From the NCBI GenBank assembly GCA_000153145.1, contig CH672415.1:1403411-1467410 (forward strand): 64,000 nucleotides of DNA, written 5' to 3'. The notes beneath the pieces are model-generated. The model had not been told where the DNA came from. It was given only the letters and a program-made list of their open reading frames with translations, and searched no databases. This document shows positions 27,101-35,248 of this stretch, in pieces (the stretch's first letter is position 1; every line of letters starts with the position of its first letter). Position numbers and translations under genes: made by a program. The DNA comes from a marine actinobacterium PHSC20C1 (lineage in GTDB: Bacteria; Actinomycetota; Actinomycetes; Actinomycetales; Microbacteriaceae).

Positions 27101-27769
27101 TTGCCCGTCAGCTTTCGCAAACACGATGGAGTCACCGTCACGATAGGGGGCATCGCCCGCCGTGGTTCCGAGGGGATTTCCCGCGAATGCGGGGTTCTCA
27201 GGCGCGAACCCTGTGTCGAGAACACCGACAACGATTCCCTCACCTGCAGTGTCTGCGCCGCCAATGGAAGCCCAGACACCGTCTGCACCTTCAAGACCGA
27301 GGAACTCGGTAGAGCGCTGAGCTGCGGTGATCTTCTTTAGCTCGTCTGGGACGATTGACGCGACTAACTTGTTTGCGGAAAGTTCCGCAGCTTGTGATGC
27401 GGAGAGATCTGCAGCGAAGCCGTTGGTGGCCAACGTGTAGGAATAGTCGATCTCTGCTCCGACGGATGCCGCGGCATCTTCTTGCTTCTCGGTGAGGTAC
27501 TCGGTGTAGTCCTGCACTACTTGTCGGCGGGGGTTGAGTTGCTCGCCGTCCGGTGGTGTTGTCGCGTCAAAGCCGCGAACTCCGCCGTCGTAGGTTGCAG
27601 CAGCCTGATCCACCATGGTGACGATGTATCGCCCGGGGGTGAATTCAGTTTGGCCGCCGCCACCAATGGATGCTGGTGCAGCTGTTGCGCCGAGTGCGGC
27701 GCCGGTAACCAGGGAGGTTGCAACGAGCGTTGTCGCCGCCACAACCGAGATAACTCTTCGAATACTCAC
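24170..27769 (-). CDS. Secreted subtilisin-like serine protease (S8) with PA insert and C-terminal Ig-like region
   Basis: 1199 residues from the GTG at 27769, preceded by AGGA and followed directly by a Sec signal (RRVISVVAATTLVATS...). A longer frame to 27838 lacks these. Order: signal to about 35; I9-type propeptide to 145; catalytic core with Asp185 (GVLDTG), His279 (DGHGSHTAS) and Ser608 (SGTSMSSPHVAG); a protease-associated domain inserted at about 430-545; a fibronectin/subtilase C-terminal part; a pre-peptidase-like segment near 830-950; and an Ig-like repeat region (ISGKPIVGKKLTANPGEW). No sorting motif or anchor is seen, so it is probably released. It is isolated, with long spacers on either side. 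Confidence 0.93.
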   Translation of the reverse strand: MSIRRVISVVAATTLVATSLVTGAALGATAAPASIGGGGQTEFTPGRYIVTMVDQAAATYDGGVRGFDATTPPDGEQLNPRRQVVQDYTEYLTEKQEDAAASVGAEIDYSYTLATNGFAADLSASQAAELSANKLVASIVPDELKKITAAQRSTEFLGLEGADGVWASIGGADTAGEGIVVGVLDTGFAPENPAFAGNPLGTTAGDAPYRDGDSIVFAKADGQTFTGACIEGEQFAADDCTTKVISARYFIDGFGAGNIGDASVGEYVSPRDGDGHGSHTASTAAGNLEVDATVGGNPLGYFSGVAPAAKIAAYKVCWSGPDPVDTTDDGCASTDLLAAIDQAVADGVDVINYSIGGGAASSTVSPTDQAFLGAAAAGVFVAASAGNDGPGASTLDNAAPWITTVAASTIPNYEATVTLGDGQAFAGASITVDLDPAAEPLTGELVNAADVAVTGAESANLCLADTLDPVLVEGKIVVCERGAIARVDKSAEVARAGGIGSILVNVTPSSTDLDTHVIPTVHLDARYHDQVLAYAATEGATATFTPGNETDYQPPTPQVAGFSSRGPIVADGSDIVKPDISAPGVGILAAGANAEGAEPTFKLLSGTSMSSPHVAGLAALYLGERPNATPAEVKSAFMTTAYDTVDGDGNTVTDPFTQGAGHIDPTKFFEPGLLYLNGIGDWLSYIEGAGYDVLDPSVEAIDPSNLNLASIGIGSLTAPETITRTVTSTQAGTFEASISIPGIDATVSPSTLTFGAAGETQSYQVTFSRTDAPLDQFATGALSWTSGDTVAHSPIAVRPVTIVAPASASGTGTYGAVEVTVTPGGNGDIPLSTTGLSAGIFHEDPTGTEVEHSGSGVSGDEFEYDVTVPEGTSYARFDLDSIDDTADLDLIVYLLNDAGTPIAGWQSASGAADERVNLTDPTPGSYLVIASVYAANPSTAFDVRTYAVVPGGGEPLGLNPEVLPGVQGEPVSYTASWEGLAPFSSYLGLVSYGDTGAFTAIEVVTQEDVLPGTPVNTVLPSISGKPIVGKKLTANPGEWDVDGLKFSYQWQADGTDIPGADKRKYKVTKANEGKAIRVVVTTIKRDLPSATAVSEAVLIKYSSSVSLSVSRHVAFSWNMISATIRVATSADEPATGTVKVMVDGKKVDSITLEEADNGKVTVKLPKLNRGSHQVKAEFTPAGDNVTGSTSRNDWVWIPF

Positions 27770-28147
27770 GGATGTTCCTATTCTTCTTTGAATGGGACTT
27801 GCCTGTCTGTAAAACAAATTGAACTGGCGGTCGGGCACTCGCCATAGTTCCTACTTTTCTGTCTACCCCCGCACAGGGGGCAATTCGATAATGATAGTTA
27901 CTCCATACAGAAAACTCTGTCCGCGCTTTAGGGGACAGCAGTGCCGGGCACGGTGCCTCGCTGATGGGGAATTTTCCGCGTCCTGAAACAATGAAGTTGC
28001 GACCGATCTAGGTCGAGATCGATATCGTCGTAGACATCGATTCCGTGCGGTACGGATGTGCCGAATAGCCGCACGGCGGTCGGCCAGAGCCTTCGCTACG
28101 AGACGCGGTGTCGTTTTGATGCACGATTAGTGCACTATGCTGCACTT
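27770..28147. other. Intergenic region between subtilase and XRE regulator
   Basis: 378 bases without a convincing gene. Visible items are short inverted repeats CCCCC/GGGGG (27867-27881, loop GCACA) and CTGTCC/GGACAG (27917-27938), and the TGCAC half-sites at its right end (listed separately). It must hold the promoters of both divergent genes, but no clear -35/-10 pair for the protease was found. Confidence 0.5.
28120..28146 (+). promoter_or_regulatory. TGCAC half-site cluster before the XRE regulator gene
   Basis: TGCAC-GATTA-GTGCA (28120-28134) and AGTGCA-CTATGC-TGCACT (28129-28146) share a half-site and end just before the ATG at 28148. A -10-like TATGCT lies inside, 6 bases from the ATG, which suggests autorepression and perhaps a leaderless mRNA. 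No convincing -35 box was found. Confidence 0.5.
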
Positions 28148-28753
28148 ATGGATGAACCTACCGAGCTCCTTGCGCGAACGATCGGCGCCCGCGTCAAGAA
28201 CGAACGCCAAGCGCGCAAGTTGACGCTCGACCAACTCGCCGAGAATGCCGGAGTCAGCCGCAGGATGGTCATCAACGTCGAGCAGGGCGCGGCAAACCCG
28301 AGCGTGGGAACCCTGCTTCGCCTCAGCGAAGCCCTCGGTGTGAGCCTGCCCGCCCTCGTGGAGCCGCCAACCGCCCAGAAGGCGAAGGTGACGCGCGCAG
28401 GTGCGGGCGCAGCGCTCTGGGCGGGCGAGAATGGCGGTCGCGGCATCCTGATGTCCTCCAGCAACATTCCCGAAGCTCTCGAGCTGTGGGAATGGACTTT
28501 CATGCCCGGTGATTCACATTCGAGCGAAGCGCACAGCACCGGCACTCAAGAACTACTGCACGTGCTCGAGGGAGAGATCACGATGACAGTAGCGTCCGAG
28601 ACGTTCGTGCTCGGCGCCGGAGATTCACTGGCGTTCCCCGGCGACGAAGACCACACCTACAACAACCAGAGCCACGAGCCCACACGATTCGTATTGACCG
28701 TACTGGAACCGGGCGTCGGCGCATCGCCCCGAACGGAGACTTCTCATGCCTAA
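28148..28753 (+). CDS. XRE-family regulator with cupin sensor domain
   Basis: 201 residues from the ATG at 28148; an upstream frame from 28058 lacks coding character. Residues 10-65 are a Cro/C1-type helix-turn-helix (TLDQLAENAGVSRRMVINVE), and residues 110-190 a cupin barrel (LHVLEGEITMTV, GAGDSLAFPGDEDHTYNNQ). Such regulators often sense amino acids or small organic ligands. It overlaps the next gene by 8 bases and leads a three-gene operon with a B3/B4-domain protein and an EamA exporter. Confidence 0.92.
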   Translation: MDEPTELLARTIGARVKNERQARKLTLDQLAENAGVSRRMVINVEQGAANPSVGTLLRLSEALGVSLPALVEPPTAQKAKVTRAGAGAALWAGENGGRGILMSSSNIPEALELWEWTFMPGDSHSSEAHSTGTQELLHVLEGEITMTVASETFVLGAGDSLAFPGDEDHTYNNQSHEPTRFVLTVLEPGVGASPRTETSHA

Positions 28754-29465
28754 CACCGAGGCTCACGACGCTTTCTTAAACTCCGCCGCCGTCGAAGCCA
28801 CTGTTTTCGAGCTACGCCCGGACTACCGTGCACTTCTCATCGTGATCGAGGGACTCGACGCCGCGCCAAGCAACGCGGCCAGCGACGAGCTCATCCACTC
28901 CGCCGAAACTTACGCCCGCAGCCTGCTCGCCGATCAGCCCGTGGAGGAATTGCCCCACGTTGCAGCTTGGCGCGAGGCCTACCGCGCTTTCGGCGCCAAG
29001 CCGCAGCGCACCCGAAATAGCCTCGAAGCACTCACACGTCGAGCCGCCGAAGGCCTCCCCCGCGTGAACGCCCTCACCGACATTTACAACGCGATCTCGG
29101 TGCTGCACCAAGTGCCCGTCGGCGGCGAAGACCTCGCCCTCTACGCCGGACCAGCACGCCTCGTGCGCGCTGTCGGAGACGAGGCCTTCGAAGCCTTCGC
29201 CAACGGAGAAGCCGTCGTGGAGCACCCGAGCGTTGGCGAAGTTGTGTGGCGCGACGACGCCGGCGTGACCTGCCGCCGCTGGAACTGGCGCCAAGGACCC
29301 CGCACCGCGCTCAGCGATGACACCACCACCGGTTTCTTCATTTTCGACGCCCTCGAACCAATGACGGATGACGCCCTGCGCGCTGCTGGCGACACTCTTG
29401 TCGCCGCGCTCACCACTATCAACCCCGCAGTATCCGTCTCGCAGCGGTTAGTGTCCGCACAATGA
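28746..29465 (+). CDS. B3/B4 tRNA-binding/editing-like domain protein
   Basis: 239 residues resembling the free-standing B3/B4 domain of the phenylalanyl-tRNA synthetase beta chain. Seen: AWREAYRAFGAKPQRTRNSLEAL near residue 75, LPRVNALTDIYNAISVLHQVPVGGED near 100, and GEVVWRDDAGVTCRRWNWRQG near 160. In the synthetase this fold hydrolyses Tyr-tRNA(Phe), and free forms are proposed editing enzymes; activity here is not shown. It starts inside the regulator gene and ends overlapping the exporter by 4 bases. Confidence 0.85.
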   Translation: MPNTEAHDAFLNSAAVEATVFELRPDYRALLIVIEGLDAAPSNAASDELIHSAETYARSLLADQPVEELPHVAAWREAYRAFGAKPQRTRNSLEALTRRAAEGLPRVNALTDIYNAISVLHQVPVGGEDLALYAGPARLVRAVGDEAFEAFANGEAVVEHPSVGEVVWRDDAGVTCRRWNWRQGPRTALSDDTTTGFFIFDALEPMTDDALRAAGDTLVAALTTINPAVSVSQRLVSAQ

Positions 29466-30337
29466 CCGCGGGCACGCGCGAGCCACTTCCCGCTTGGTCG
29501 CTGGCGGTTGCTGCCATGATGCTGATCCAGCTGAGCTCGGCGCTCTCCGTAGGGCTCATCGAACAGGTAGGTGCAGCGGGAATCGGGTGGCTGCGCCTCG
29601 TACTCGGTGGCGCAATCTTTCTCCTGATCGCACGGCCTCCATTGCGACAAATTCGCCGACAGGACGTTCCCGTCATCCTCGGCTTGGGAACCGCAACGGG
29701 AGTGATGACAATCAGCTTCCTCTCGGCGTTGGAACACATTCCCCTCGGCACCGCTGTAGCGATCGAGTTCCTGGGACCTTTGGCCGTAGCTGCCATCCGT
29801 AGCGGTAGCGCGCGGATGCTCGCGTGGCCCGCCCTGGCACTGGTCGGGGTTGTGCTGCTTACCGAACCGTGGGAGGGAGAAGCGAACTTCGTCGGCATCG
29901 GCTTTGCGGCGCTGGCGGGAGTTGGCTGGGGCAGCTACATCCTTCTGACCCAACGCGTCGGCGACCGCTTTTCTGGAATTAGCTCGCTGTCTATGACCAT
30001 TCCTATCGCCGCGATCATGGCAACCTTCGTTGGAGCACCTCAGGTCTTGGCAGACTTCGACTGGAAAATTTTGCCGCTTGCGCTCGGCCTCGCGCTGCTC
30101 GCGCCCGTATTGCCATTCGGGTTAGAGATGCTCGCCCTGCGCCGCATGACACACACCGCTTTCGGCACTTTGATGGCGTTGGAGCCCGCCTTCGGAGTGA
30201 TCGTCGGTCTCATCGTGCTGCACCAGATTCCGTCCATTGTGCAAGGAATCGGCATCGTGCTCGTCGTGCTCGCTGGCGCCGCCGCTCAACGCAGCGGGGC
30301 CCGCGCCGCCAGACTAGAGCCATCCCCGCACTCCTAG
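29462..30337 (+). CDS. EamA-family (DMT) exporter, RhtA-like
   Basis: 291 residues, ten predicted spans in two EamA repeats (about 12-135 and 145-280). Features such as LEHIPLGTAVAIEFLGPLAVA and LALRRMTHTAFGTLMALEPAFGVIVG are like those of RhtA/YdeD-type amino acid exporters. The ATG overlaps the B3/B4 stop. A role in exporting a (possibly non-protein) amino acid, matched to the editing-like partner, is inference. Confidence 0.9.
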   Translation: MTAGTREPLPAWSLAVAAMMLIQLSSALSVGLIEQVGAAGIGWLRLVLGGAIFLLIARPPLRQIRRQDVPVILGLGTATGVMTISFLSALEHIPLGTAVAIEFLGPLAVAAIRSGSARMLAWPALALVGVVLLTEPWEGEANFVGIGFAALAGVGWGSYILLTQRVGDRFSGISSLSMTIPIAAIMATFVGAPQVLADFDWKILPLALGLALLAPVLPFGLEMLALRRMTHTAFGTLMALEPAFGVIVGLIVLHQIPSIVQGIGIVLVVLAGAAAQRSGARAARLEPSPHS

Positions 30338-30396
30338 CCACTCTCAACCTGAGCGACGAACACAGCCACGGTTTCGCGCACAAACTCCGTTAACGA

Positions 30397-30431
30397 CAAG
30401 CGCCGCCCGTCACAATGACGGGCGGCGCTTG
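30397..30431. terminator. Bidirectional terminator between the EamA gene and sucD
   Basis: CAAGCGCCGCCCGTCA and TGACGGGCGGCGCTTG pair perfectly over 16 bases around a CAA loop, between two convergent gene ends. Confidence 0.85.
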
Positions 30432-30451
30432 AGCGTAGCGAGAAGTGCGAG

Positions 30452-31339
30452 CTACAGCGTTGCGAGAATTTCGCGCATGAGCTTGGCGGCTTCAGACGGC
30501 GTCTTGCCGACCTTCACACCGGCAGCTTCAAGTGCTTCTTGCTTAGCCTGAGCGGTTCCGGCAGAGCCAGAAACGATCGCACCAGCGTGACCCATGGTCT
30601 TACCCTCTGGGGCAGTGAAACCTGCAACGTAGCCAACAACGGGCTTCGTGACGTGAGCCTTGATGTAGTCAGCGGCACGCTCTTCAGCGTCTCCACCGAT
30701 CTCACCAATCATGACGATTGCCTTGGTCTCGGGGTCAGCCTCGAACGCCTCAAGAGCGTCGATGTGCGTCGTGCCGATGATGGGGTCGCCACCGATGCCG
30801 ATTGCGGTCGAGAATCCGAGGTCACGCAGTTCGTACATCATTTGGTACGTGAGCGTTCCCGACTTGGAGACGAGACCGATCGGGCCCTTGCCAGTGATGT
30901 TTGCTGGCGTGATGCCAACGAGTGCTTCACCCGGCGTGATGATTCCTGGGCAGTTCGGCCCAATGATGCGGGTCTTGTTGCCCTTCTCCTGAGCGTAAGC
31001 CCAGAACTCGGCCGAGTCACCGACGGGAACACCCTCGGTGATGATGACGAGCAGTGGGATCTCAGCGTCGATAGCTTCGACAACGGCATTCTTAGTGAAG
31101 GCCGGAGGAACAAAAGCGATCGAAACATCCGCCCCCGTCTTTTCCATTGCTTCAGCAACAGTGCCGAACACGGGCAGCTCAACATCACCGTGAAGAACGG
31201 TGGTGCCAGCCTTGCGTGCATTGACGCCGCCAACGACCTGGGTTCCAGCAGCGAGCATGAGAGCGGTGTGCTTGGTGCCCTCACCGCCGGTGATGCCCTG
31301 AACGATGACTTTGGAATCCTTGTTGAGGAAAATTGACAT
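30452..31339 (-). CDS. sucD: Succinyl-CoA synthetase alpha subunit
   Basis: 295 residues. CoA-binding Rossmann domain ([14 protein letters not shown] near residue 13) and ligase domain with the phosphorylated His in [13 protein letters not shown] near 250. With SucC it makes succinate and ATP or GTP from succinyl-CoA in the TCA cycle. It lies 10 bases after sucC and ends before a strong terminator. Confidence 0.98.
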   Translation of the reverse strand: MSIFLNKDSKVIVQGITGGEGTKHTALMLAAGTQVVGGVNARKAGTTVLHGDVELPVFGTVAEAMEKTGADVSIAFVPPAFTKNAVVEAIDAEIPLLVIITEGVPVGDSAEFWAYAQEKGNKTRIIGPNCPGIITPGEALVGITPANITGKGPIGLVSKSGTLTYQMMYELRDLGFSTAIGIGGDPIIGTTHIDALEAFEADPETKAIVMIGEIGGDAEERAADYIKAHVTKPVVGYVAGFTAPEGKTMGHAGAIVSGSAGTAQAKQEALEAAGVKVGKTPSEAAKLMREILATL

Positions 31340-31349
31340 GCTCGGTTCC

Positions 31350-32519
31350 TTACTTCGCGGCGTTGGCGAGTTCGGCGGCCTTATCGGCGCCCTCGTCCAT
31401 AGAGGCGGCTAGCGTCACGAGGGGGTGGTTCGCTTCAGCAAGAATTGCGCGACCCTCCTCGACCTTGTTGCCGTCGAGACGGACAACGAGAGGCTTGTTT
31501 GCTGCGCTGCCGAGTTCTGCGAGCGCACCCACAATTCCCTTAGCAACAGCGTCACACGCGGTGATTCCACCGAAGACGTTGACGAACACGCTCTTGACCT
31601 GAGGGTCATTGAGAATGACGTCGAGTCCAGCAGCCATGACCTCTGCGGATGCTCCGCCACCGATGTCGAGGAAGTTGGCTGGCTTCACGTTGCCGTGGTT
31701 TTCGCCAGCGTAAGCAACAACATCCAGCGTCGACATGACGAGGCCAGCACCGTTACCGATGACACCAACTTCACCATCGAGCTTGACGTAGTTGAGGCCG
31801 TTGGCCTTAGCCTTCGCCTCGAGCGGGTTAGCGGCAGCAGCGTCTTCAAGCGAAGCGTGCTTGGGGTGACGGAACTCAGCGTTCTCGTCAAGTGAGACCT
31901 TGCCGTCGAGGGCAACAATGTCGCCATCTTCGGTGATGACGAGGGGGTTTACCTCAACGAGAGTTGCATCTTCGCCCTTGTAGACGTCGTACAGCTTCAC
32001 GAAGACGGGAGCAACCTTATCGACGAGCTCTGCCGGGAACTTCGCGGCGATCGCAATCTCGGTTGCCTTAGCGAGGTCGATACCCGTCAGTGGGTTGATC
32101 TCGATCTTGGCGAGAGCCTCTGGACGCTCAACTGCAAGCACCTCGATTTCGACTCCACCTTCGACGCTGCACAGCGAGAGGTACGAGCGGTTTGCTCGGT
32201 CGAGCAGCACGGAGAAGTAGAACTCCTGCGCGATGCGAGCACCGGCAGCAATCATTACTCGCTTGACCGTGTGGCCGTTAATGTCGAGACCAAGGATCTG
32301 CTCGGCAGCAGCGAATGCGTCATCAGCGTTGTGAACAACCTTGACACCACCTGCTTTGCCGCGACCACCGGTCTTGACCTGAGCCTTGACTACAACGGTT
32401 CCACCGATTTTCTCGGCTGCTGCTTTGGCTTCTTCTGGGGTGTCGGCAATTAGGCCGGCAAGTACTGGTACGCCATAAGACTCAAATACGTCTCTGGCCT
32501 GGTACTCAAATAGATCCAC
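31350..32519 (-). CDS. sucC: Succinyl-CoA synthetase beta subunit
   Basis: 389 residues from the GTG at 32519, giving the typical beginning (M)[18 protein letters not shown]. An ATG at 32528 (MSSVDLF) is an alternative, and a frame reaching 32606 is too long for the family. The ATP-grasp domain (about 1-240) contains [18 protein letters not shown], and the CoA-ligase domain contains [16 protein letters not shown]. It is co-transcribed with sucD. Confidence 0.97.
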   Translation of the reverse strand: MDLFEYQARDVFESYGVPVLAGLIADTPEEAKAAAEKIGGTVVVKAQVKTGGRGKAGGVKVVHNADDAFAAAEQILGLDINGHTVKRVMIAAGARIAQEFYFSVLLDRANRSYLSLCSVEGGVEIEVLAVERPEALAKIEINPLTGIDLAKATEIAIAAKFPAELVDKVAPVFVKLYDVYKGEDATLVEVNPLVITEDGDIVALDGKVSLDENAEFRHPKHASLEDAAAANPLEAKAKANGLNYVKLDGEVGVIGNGAGLVMSTLDVVAYAGENHGNVKPANFLDIGGGASAEVMAAGLDVILNDPQVKSVFVNVFGGITACDAVAKGIVGALAELGSAANKPLVVRLDGNKVEEGRAILAEANHPLVTLAASMDEGADKAAELANAAK

Positions 32520-32708
32520 GCTGCTCATTCCAATCCGCGCGTAATGGTGAGTGGGGACGGCGGCGAAACGGTGCCAAATTGGTCGGCTCCAAGAGACGCG
32601 CGCCAAGGGGAAAGCTTACCGTGCCTAACGTTGTGCGTTTTCCGATAGCGGGCTGTAGAGAGCGAAAGATCAGCGAATCTTCTACTTGGGCACTCCTAAA
32701 CTGGGTGC

Positions 32709-33473
32709 GTGCCCGCATCCGACCCTCTCAGAATTGCGGATGTCTCTGCCGACGTCGCGCTCTTGGCTGGTGGAGGGGCGGCCATTCTGTTGCAAATCGC
32801 ACACCCTGCTGTTGGGCGCGCTGTCGCTGAACACAGCGACTTTGCGCAGCGCCCCTTGGATCGCCTCAACGGCACCCTCACCTACCTGTACGTCACGGTG
32901 TATGGCACCCCCGACGAAGCGGCTGAGGTCGCGCGGCGTGTGGGTGCAGCGCATCGGCCAGTGCGCTCCACAAACTACGACGCTCGAGATCCGCAGTTGC
33001 AACTCTGGGTTGCCGCAACGCTCTATGACACCGCAATGCGAGTGCGAGAACTCGTTTTCGGCCCGTTGCGCGAGGTCGATGCCGAAACTCTGCTCGACGA
33101 CTATTCAGTGATTGCGACGGCGCTGGGCGTTCCCCGGGCGCTGTGGCCAGCAGACCGCGCGGCTTTCGCCCGGTACTGGAGCGAGAGCGTGGCCTCGTTG
33201 AGCGTCACTGGCGCGAGTCGAGGAGTTGCACATCAGCTGCTGCATCCGACCGGCGGGCCGTGGTGGTTGCGGCCGTCAATGCCGCTCGTGCGCATGCTGA
33301 CGGCCGGACTATTGACCGAAGAACTGCGGGAGGCATACGGGCTCCCCCACAATCAGAAGCGATTCAACAGGTTCATGTTGGCCACACGCATGATCTATCC
33401 ACTGCTCCCGCGATGGGTACGGTTTTCGGCGCAGCGCCGCTATCTCGCCACTTTCCGGCGCGAGCCCGGCTAG
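32709..33473 (+). CDS. Oxygenase MpaB-family protein (DUF2236)
   Basis: 254 residues; GTG start. It matches the DUF2236/MpaB family, which includes haem proteins such as latex-clearing oxygenase: early ILLQIAHPAVGRAVAEHSDF, the RPVRSTNYDARDPQLQLWVAATLYDT segment near residue 85, and a helical rest. The conserved His/Arg suggest haem binding, but activity is unknown. It is divergent from sucC and 9 bases before an AraC-family gene that may regulate it. Confidence 0.85.
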   Translation: MPASDPLRIADVSADVALLAGGGAAILLQIAHPAVGRAVAEHSDFAQRPLDRLNGTLTYLYVTVYGTPDEAAEVARRVGAAHRPVRSTNYDARDPQLQLWVAATLYDTAMRVRELVFGPLREVDAETLLDDYSVIATALGVPRALWPADRAAFARYWSESVASLSVTGASRGVAHQLLHPTGGPWWLRPSMPLVRMLTAGLLTEELREAYGLPHNQKRFNRFMLATRMIYPLLPRWVRFSAQRRYLATFRREPG

Positions 33474-33482
33474 CATCGGCAC

Positions 33483-34346
33483 GTGACCACAATTGACGAC
33501 CAGCCAGTACTGCCGGTCGACTTCGATAGCGCCTTCGGGGCTGCGCTGCCGGTAGAGGTTATTGAGTACACGGCACTGGTCGAACGATTGGGCTCACGCT
33601 ATTTCACCCGCCCCCAGCGACCATCATTCGAGATGATGATCGTTGTGCGATCAGGCAGTGGCTTTCACACTGTGGATTTTCAACGGCACGCTCTTCACCC
33701 TGGTCGCGTGTTGTTCGTGCGGCCCGGCCAGGTGCAGCAGTGGCACGTCGACAACACTCTTGTCGCCACCATTGTGCTCGCTGCCCCCACTGTTGCGAGC
33801 ACGACGGGGTGGATGCCCGGAGATGCTGTCTATGCCGATCTCGGTGAAAACTCTCTACAGACAGCATTCGATTTGATTGCCGCGATCGAACGCGAACAAC
33901 GACGGTTCATCCCAGATGAGCAGTCCGTTCGACTCATGACTTCACTGTTTACGGCGCTCGTAGCGCTTTTTCAGCGGGCAAGCAGCGAGCCGGATAGGGG
34001 CGCACTGCCCGAAGCGTACCGAGCATTTCGCGCCGCCCTTGAACGCGATCTGACCCGCAGCCGAAACGTGCGCGACTACGTCAGCGGCCTCGGCTACTCA
34101 GAGCGCACGGTGAGCCGGGCGTGCCAACTCGTCACCGGTCTCACCGCCAAGGCGCTGTTGGATGAGCGGCTTATGCTCGAGGCGAAGCGCCTGCTGGCAC
34201 ACAGCGACCGCACGGTGGCGGCCATCTCTGCCGGGCTCGGATTCAGCGAGCCCACAAACTTCACCAAGTTTTTTGAGCGAGTGGTCGGAGAGCCCCCTGC
34301 AACATTTCGCCGCGGACTGCGCGCTTCCGGCTATCGCTCCAGCTAG
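33483..34346 (+). CDS. AraC-family transcriptional regulator
   Basis: 287 residues; GTG start. Cupin-like N-terminal sensor (HTVDFQRHALHPGRVLFVRPGQVQQWHV, near residue 65) and a C-terminal double helix-turn-helix (about 185-283) with the AraC signature IAGLGFSEPTNFTKFF-like stretch read here as ISAGLGFSEPTNFTKFF. Probably an activator of the adjacent oxygenase or SnoaL-like gene; the effector is unknown. Confidence 0.92.
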   Translation: MTTIDDQPVLPVDFDSAFGAALPVEVIEYTALVERLGSRYFTRPQRPSFEMMIVVRSGSGFHTVDFQRHALHPGRVLFVRPGQVQQWHVDNTLVATIVLAAPTVASTTGWMPGDAVYADLGENSLQTAFDLIAAIEREQRRFIPDEQSVRLMTSLFTALVALFQRASSEPDRGALPEAYRAFRAALERDLTRSRNVRDYVSGLGYSERTVSRACQLVTGLTAKALLDERLMLEAKRLLAHSDRTVAAISAGLGFSEPTNFTKFFERVVGEPPATFRRGLRASGYRSS

Positions 34347-34479
34347 CCGCGCCACCGGACGGCTTGTCCACATTGCACCATCAACGGTCGCTCTCACACC
34401 TGTGCTTGCTGCGTACTGAGCGGGATGCTTGAGGTACGCAAACACACCACTTCGCTGACGCGACCTTGAGGAGACCACC

Positions 34480-35244
34480 ATGGGACAACGACTCGACAAT
34501 GCAACGAGCATCTATCTTGAGGGCATCCGTGACGGCAACTACGTAGAGGCCATCAACGCCTATGTTGGCCAGCGCTACACTCAGCACTCCACGCCAGTGC
34601 GTGACGGCAAAGACGGCTTCATCGAGTTCTTCGACGACTTCACGAAGCGCAACCCCGTTCGGGACATCGAAATCATCCGTGGGTTTGAAGACGGACACTT
34701 CGTATTCGTCCAAGCAACGCAAAGCCTCAATAACGGAGAGTTCCGCTATGTGACCGCAGACATCTTTGACACCGATGATGATGCCAAGCTCATCGAGCAC
34801 TGGGACATGATCGCCGAACTAGGCTCGACGGGTATCAGCGGGCGCAGCGAAACCGACGGGCCAACCGAGGTCACCGACCTCGATAAGACCGAGATCAACA
34901 AGCGTCTCGTGTCCGAATTCGTAACCAACGTTCTCATCGGCGGCAACGAGGCTCACGCTGCGGACTACCTCGCGGCCGATCTCGCTCAGCACGACGCTCG
35001 AATTGCCGACGGTCGTGACGCCTACCTTGAATTCGCTCGCAGTCATGCTCTGCGCTACACAGAACTTCACAACACAATCGGATCAGGCAATTTTGTGGCG
35101 GTGCTTGCTGCAAGTGAGCTCGAAGGCCGGGCGATCGCCTCAATCGACCTCTACCGAGTCGACAACGGCATAATCGTTGAGCACTGGGCTGTTGCCGAAG
35201 AAATCACCGACCAAGCAACCTGGGTCAACGAGGGCAAATTCTAG
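34480..35244 (+). CDS. Tandem SnoaL/NTF2-like protein
   Basis: 254 residues; GAGGAG ribosome-binding site before the ATG. Two NTF2-fold domains are repeated: residues 1-125 (YTQHSTPVRDGKDGFIEFF, LIEHWDMIAEL) and 135-254 (LAQHDARIADGRDAYLEFA, IVEHWAVAEEI). The paired Gln-His and His-Trp positions are characteristic of predicted SnoaL-like hydrolase or aldol-condensation proteins. The duplication gives a pseudo-dimer in one chain. Substrate unknown. It lies 133 bases after the AraC gene. Confidence 0.85.
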   Translation: MGQRLDNATSIYLEGIRDGNYVEAINAYVGQRYTQHSTPVRDGKDGFIEFFDDFTKRNPVRDIEIIRGFEDGHFVFVQATQSLNNGEFRYVTADIFDTDDDAKLIEHWDMIAELGSTGISGRSETDGPTEVTDLDKTEINKRLVSEFVTNVLIGGNEAHAADYLAADLAQHDARIADGRDAYLEFARSHALRYTELHNTIGSGNFVAVLAASELEGRAIASIDLYRVDNGIIVEHWAVAEEITDQATWVNEGKF

Positions 35245-35248
35245 CTCG

